Below, one piece after another: positions 61,931 through 64,000 of a stretch of 64,000 bases of DNA. The notes under the pieces were generated by a model, which was not told the DNA's origin, did not search any database, and worked only from the letters and a program-made list of their open reading frames with translations. A program made the position numbers and the translations under genes. Numbering within the stretch: position 1 is the first letter of the stretch; each line of letters opens with the position of its first letter. The stretch comes from Syntrophaceticus sp050949745 (GTDB taxonomy: Bacteria; Bacillota; DSM-12270; Thermacetogeniales; Thermacetogeniaceae): positions 1 to 64,000 of the forward strand of contig JBMNGF010000017.1 of assembly GCA_050949745.1 (NCBI GenBank), written 5' to 3'.

Positions 61931-63991
61931 CTATTTCTCCCGCAGATACCCCTTGCGCCTGGCTTCTTTGTTCAAGCCGGTGATCTGATCCCTTGCTTCC
62001 CGCATCGACCTGCTTACTCCAGAGGAGATGAACCAGACATCACCAGTGGGATGATCGGAACTGCGTCCACAGCGGCCGGCGATCTGTACTAGAGTAGGAG
62101 CATCAAAGACTCCCTCCTGACCGGCTTCCAGAACCAGTACATCGACACGGGGCACTGTAACTCCCCGCTCCATGATCGTTGTGGTCACTAATACAGGAAA
62201 CTCCCCAGCAAAGAAACGCTCCCTTTTCAGGGCTCGTTCCCTATCACTGGCATGTGTCCATTCAACACCATTGGCCTTCAGATGCTCTAAAGGAGCCCTT
62301 CCGGCAGCTGAGCGCAGAGCCTCTCCGACCAGGGAGGTCAGAGCAACTGTAGGAACGAAAATAAATATGCGGGCTCCGGGCTTTTTCAAAAGTTCACCTA
62401 TGATTTCAAGAACCCTCTGCTGAATGCGCAGCCCTTGTCTCCGCCTCCTCCATGGACTAATTTTAAGGAACTTGGGAACTGGAAGGGGAAAACCATGGTG
62501 GCGAACAGGTATTTTCACTATATCAGCTTTACTTGTCTGCGCAAACATCCAGGGGACAGGGGTAGCAGTCAGATAGACAAGCTTTCCACCATCACAGCGA
62601 GCCCTTTCCACACCAAAGTGCAGCATTCTGCATCCTGGGTAGGGATAGGCATCCCCCTCATCTAGAATCACCAGATCAAAGCGGCGGTAAAAACGCAGTG
62701 TCTGATGTGTCGTGGCCACAACCAAGGGCACATCTTTGCTATGTCCCCCGCTCCCCCCGTAAAGAGCAGTCACACGCCCCTCTCCAAAGGCTCTGGCCAG
62801 GCGGGGGGCGATCTCCAAGACCACATCACGTCTAGGGGAAGCAAAAAGCACCTGTTGGCCTCGCCCCAAAGTTTCAGAGATCAGGGGAAAAGAAACCTCA
62901 GTCTTCCCTGCTCCACATGCTGCCCAGACAAGAAATGTCCCCCCTGCTTTCCCCTCTCTGCCAAATTCGATCAGGGCAGCCACTGCACTCTCTTGTGGTG
63001 CTGTAAAGCGCAGTTCCCCCAACAATGAGGAGTAGCTTCCCCTTCTTTCTTCATCTTCTGCTGATGCCATCCCCCAGGCACCCTTTTCACCCGAGTACAG
63101 CTGACCTCTCTTTTCATGCTCTGATGCCAAGCCAGCATAGACACTTTCAGCCCCCCAAACCAAGGGAGAACAGCAAATCTCCTGGTGCCTTTCAACGCTG
63201 CAATCCCTTTTCAGCAGCTTTCTAATACCATCAATAACACCAATACCACTGTCAGCAGCCCGTGGAGTTGCTAAACCTTCATATGCTGTATACAGCTGGC
63301 TACAGAAGCCAAGATTCCCCATCATTCCACACTCCGGACAACTGCAACATACACTGCTGCCACATCTGGCACAGTGATGTGGTTCTGAGTACCCCTCCCA
63401 CCCACAGCGCTGACAGCGAACAAGATCTCCTTGCACAGTATAAAGTGCAGGCAGCAGAACTGCTCTCCTTTTCAAACAGAGGGACTGGAGAACTCGGGTA
63501 AGCATATTACGATCAGCGGCACCTGTAAAAACAGCGATCTCCTGCAGGGACAACAGACGCCCCTTTAATAACCTCTCCACATCCTGCATCTCTAGGTGAC
63601 CAGGAAGGGGAAAGTGATCAGGAATTGGTTCAACACACATGCCATCATTATTGAATAGGATGTTTTCTTCGAGGACAGCTGAATCTGCGCCGAGTTCACT
63701 ATAGACAGGGCTAATACTTACCCCTATTCGGCGCAAGAGCCAGCGGCACTTATCCCTGGCGTTTTCCACAGACAGCGGCTCTGATGCCCCTGGCCTGTAA
63801 TTAATCTTTTTCTGCAGCTCACAATAAACCTTCGCTGCTGTACCCAGTGGCAGCGGAGGAGTAATTAGGACAAAGGAATCATACCCCTCATTCTGAAGAA
63901 AACGGCGATCAAAGGAAGGAACAGATGAAAGGAAGAGCATAGCCTTGTCCTGGCCATCCGCCATATATAAATTAAACAATAATTCAGGCAC
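61931..63991 (-). CDS. comFA: ComFA-type DEAD/DEAH DNA helicase
   Basis: This ATP-driven helicase is proposed to pull single-stranded DNA in during transformation. The 686 residues include a zinc region CQRCGWEGYSEPHHCARCGS and CCSCPECG (about 225-250). Walker A is WAACGAGKTEVSFPL, the DExD variant is LVILDEGDAYPYPG, motif III is YLTATP, and motif VI is QIAGRCGRS. The N-terminal 200 residues are longer and less familiar than in B. subtilis ComFA. A stop codon is in frame nine bases upstream of the GTG, so the gene is complete. Confidence 0.92.
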   Translation of the reverse strand: MPELLFNLYMADGQDKAMLFLSSVPSFDRRFLQNEGYDSFVLITPPLPLGTAAKVYCELQKKINYRPGASEPLSVENARDKCRWLLRRIGVSISPVYSELGADSAVLEENILFNNDGMCVEPIPDHFPLPGHLEMQDVERLLKGRLLSLQEIAVFTGAADRNMLTRVLQSLCLKRRAVLLPALYTVQGDLVRCQRCGWEGYSEPHHCARCGSSVCCSCPECGMMGNLGFCSQLYTAYEGLATPRAADSGIGVIDGIRKLLKRDCSVERHQEICCSPLVWGAESVYAGLASEHEKRGQLYSGEKGAWGMASAEDEERRGSYSSLLGELRFTAPQESAVAALIEFGREGKAGGTFLVWAACGAGKTEVSFPLISETLGRGQQVLFASPRRDVVLEIAPRLARAFGEGRVTALYGGSGGHSKDVPLVVATTHQTLRFYRRFDLVILDEGDAYPYPGCRMLHFGVERARCDGGKLVYLTATPVPWMFAQTSKADIVKIPVRHHGFPLPVPKFLKISPWRRRRQGLRIQQRVLEIIGELLKKPGARIFIFVPTVALTSLVGEALRSAAGRAPLEHLKANGVEWTHASDRERALKRERFFAGEFPVLVTTTIMERGVTVPRVDVLVLEAGQEGVFDAPTLVQIAGRCGRSSDHPTGDVWFISSGVSRSMREARDQITGLNKEARRKGYLREK

Positions 63992-64000
63992 ACCAGCTCA

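Overview
The window looks like chromosome of an anaerobic, endospore-forming low-to-mid GC Firmicute of the class Clostridia (Peptococcaceae or Syntrophomonadales type). The evidence is a GerA/GerB/GerC germination operon, a sigma-A/DnaG block, a glyQS T-box, the PPDK/PPDK-regulatory-protein/CcpN group, a Ni-Fe CO dehydrogenase (CooS) with a CooF-like ferredoxin, rubrerythrin, and a double-cubane reductase with its activase. Everything here was read by eye; family calls rest on motifs and no database search was run.

Layout. 1-6.1 kb: a leftward type I-B CRISPR-Cas operon (cas6-cas8b1-cas7-cas5-cas3, cas3 cut by the window edge) behind a tiny two-repeat CRISPR array. 6.2-10.5 kb: rnhA, a DUF4363/DUF421 membrane pair, a Gln-rich protein, a DUF815 ATPase and a DUF4405 membrane protein. 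10.8-13.2 kb: activase, double-cubane reductase (in-frame amber codon) and a frameshifted DUF3343 gene. 13.3-25.65 kb: a probable mobile element with DUF3883 protein, type III restriction-modification, XRE regulator, P4-type primase, a lone HK97 capsid gene, TnpW-like protein and a large serine recombinase. 26-31.8 kb: purine permease, Cys-rich small protein, three tRNAs (Val, CAU-anticodon, Asn), zinc-ribbon protein and an ABC exporter. 32-36.2 kb: germinant receptor operon. 36.2-42.5 kb: HTH protein with palindromic operators, FtsL-like protein, then leftward dgt-dnaG-rpoD, a flavoprotein and rubrerythrin. 42.6-44.9 kb: gene relics, including a frameshifted lipoprotein gene. 44.9-54.1 kb: leftward recO, DUF4342, glyQ-glyS (T-box), ccpN-like regulator, ppsR and ppdK, the order known around recO-glyQS-ccpN-yqfL-dnaG-sigA in Bacilli but broken here by inserted genes. 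54.2-58.9 kb: hydantoinase/oxoprolinase-type protein and cooF-cooS, with cooS frameshifted near its 3' end. 59-64 kb: cyclodeaminase-like gene, DUF1614 membrane protein, comFC and comFA.

Two themes run through the window. First, intergenic regions are seeded with a family of short palindromes whose core resembles GGGGACNTTCTT or its complement, bracketed by inverted arms that vary by subfamily (GTGGCA/TGCCAC, GGAAGCAA/TTGCTTCC, GTGACA/TGTCAC). Longer repeats of 135-150 bp are built around them, and they reach into the ends of several reading frames. One copy appears to have been split by the mobile element. Second, four genes (double-cubane reductase, DUF3343, lipoprotein, cooS) each carry one apparent lesion; either this genome is decaying or the assembly has residual errors.
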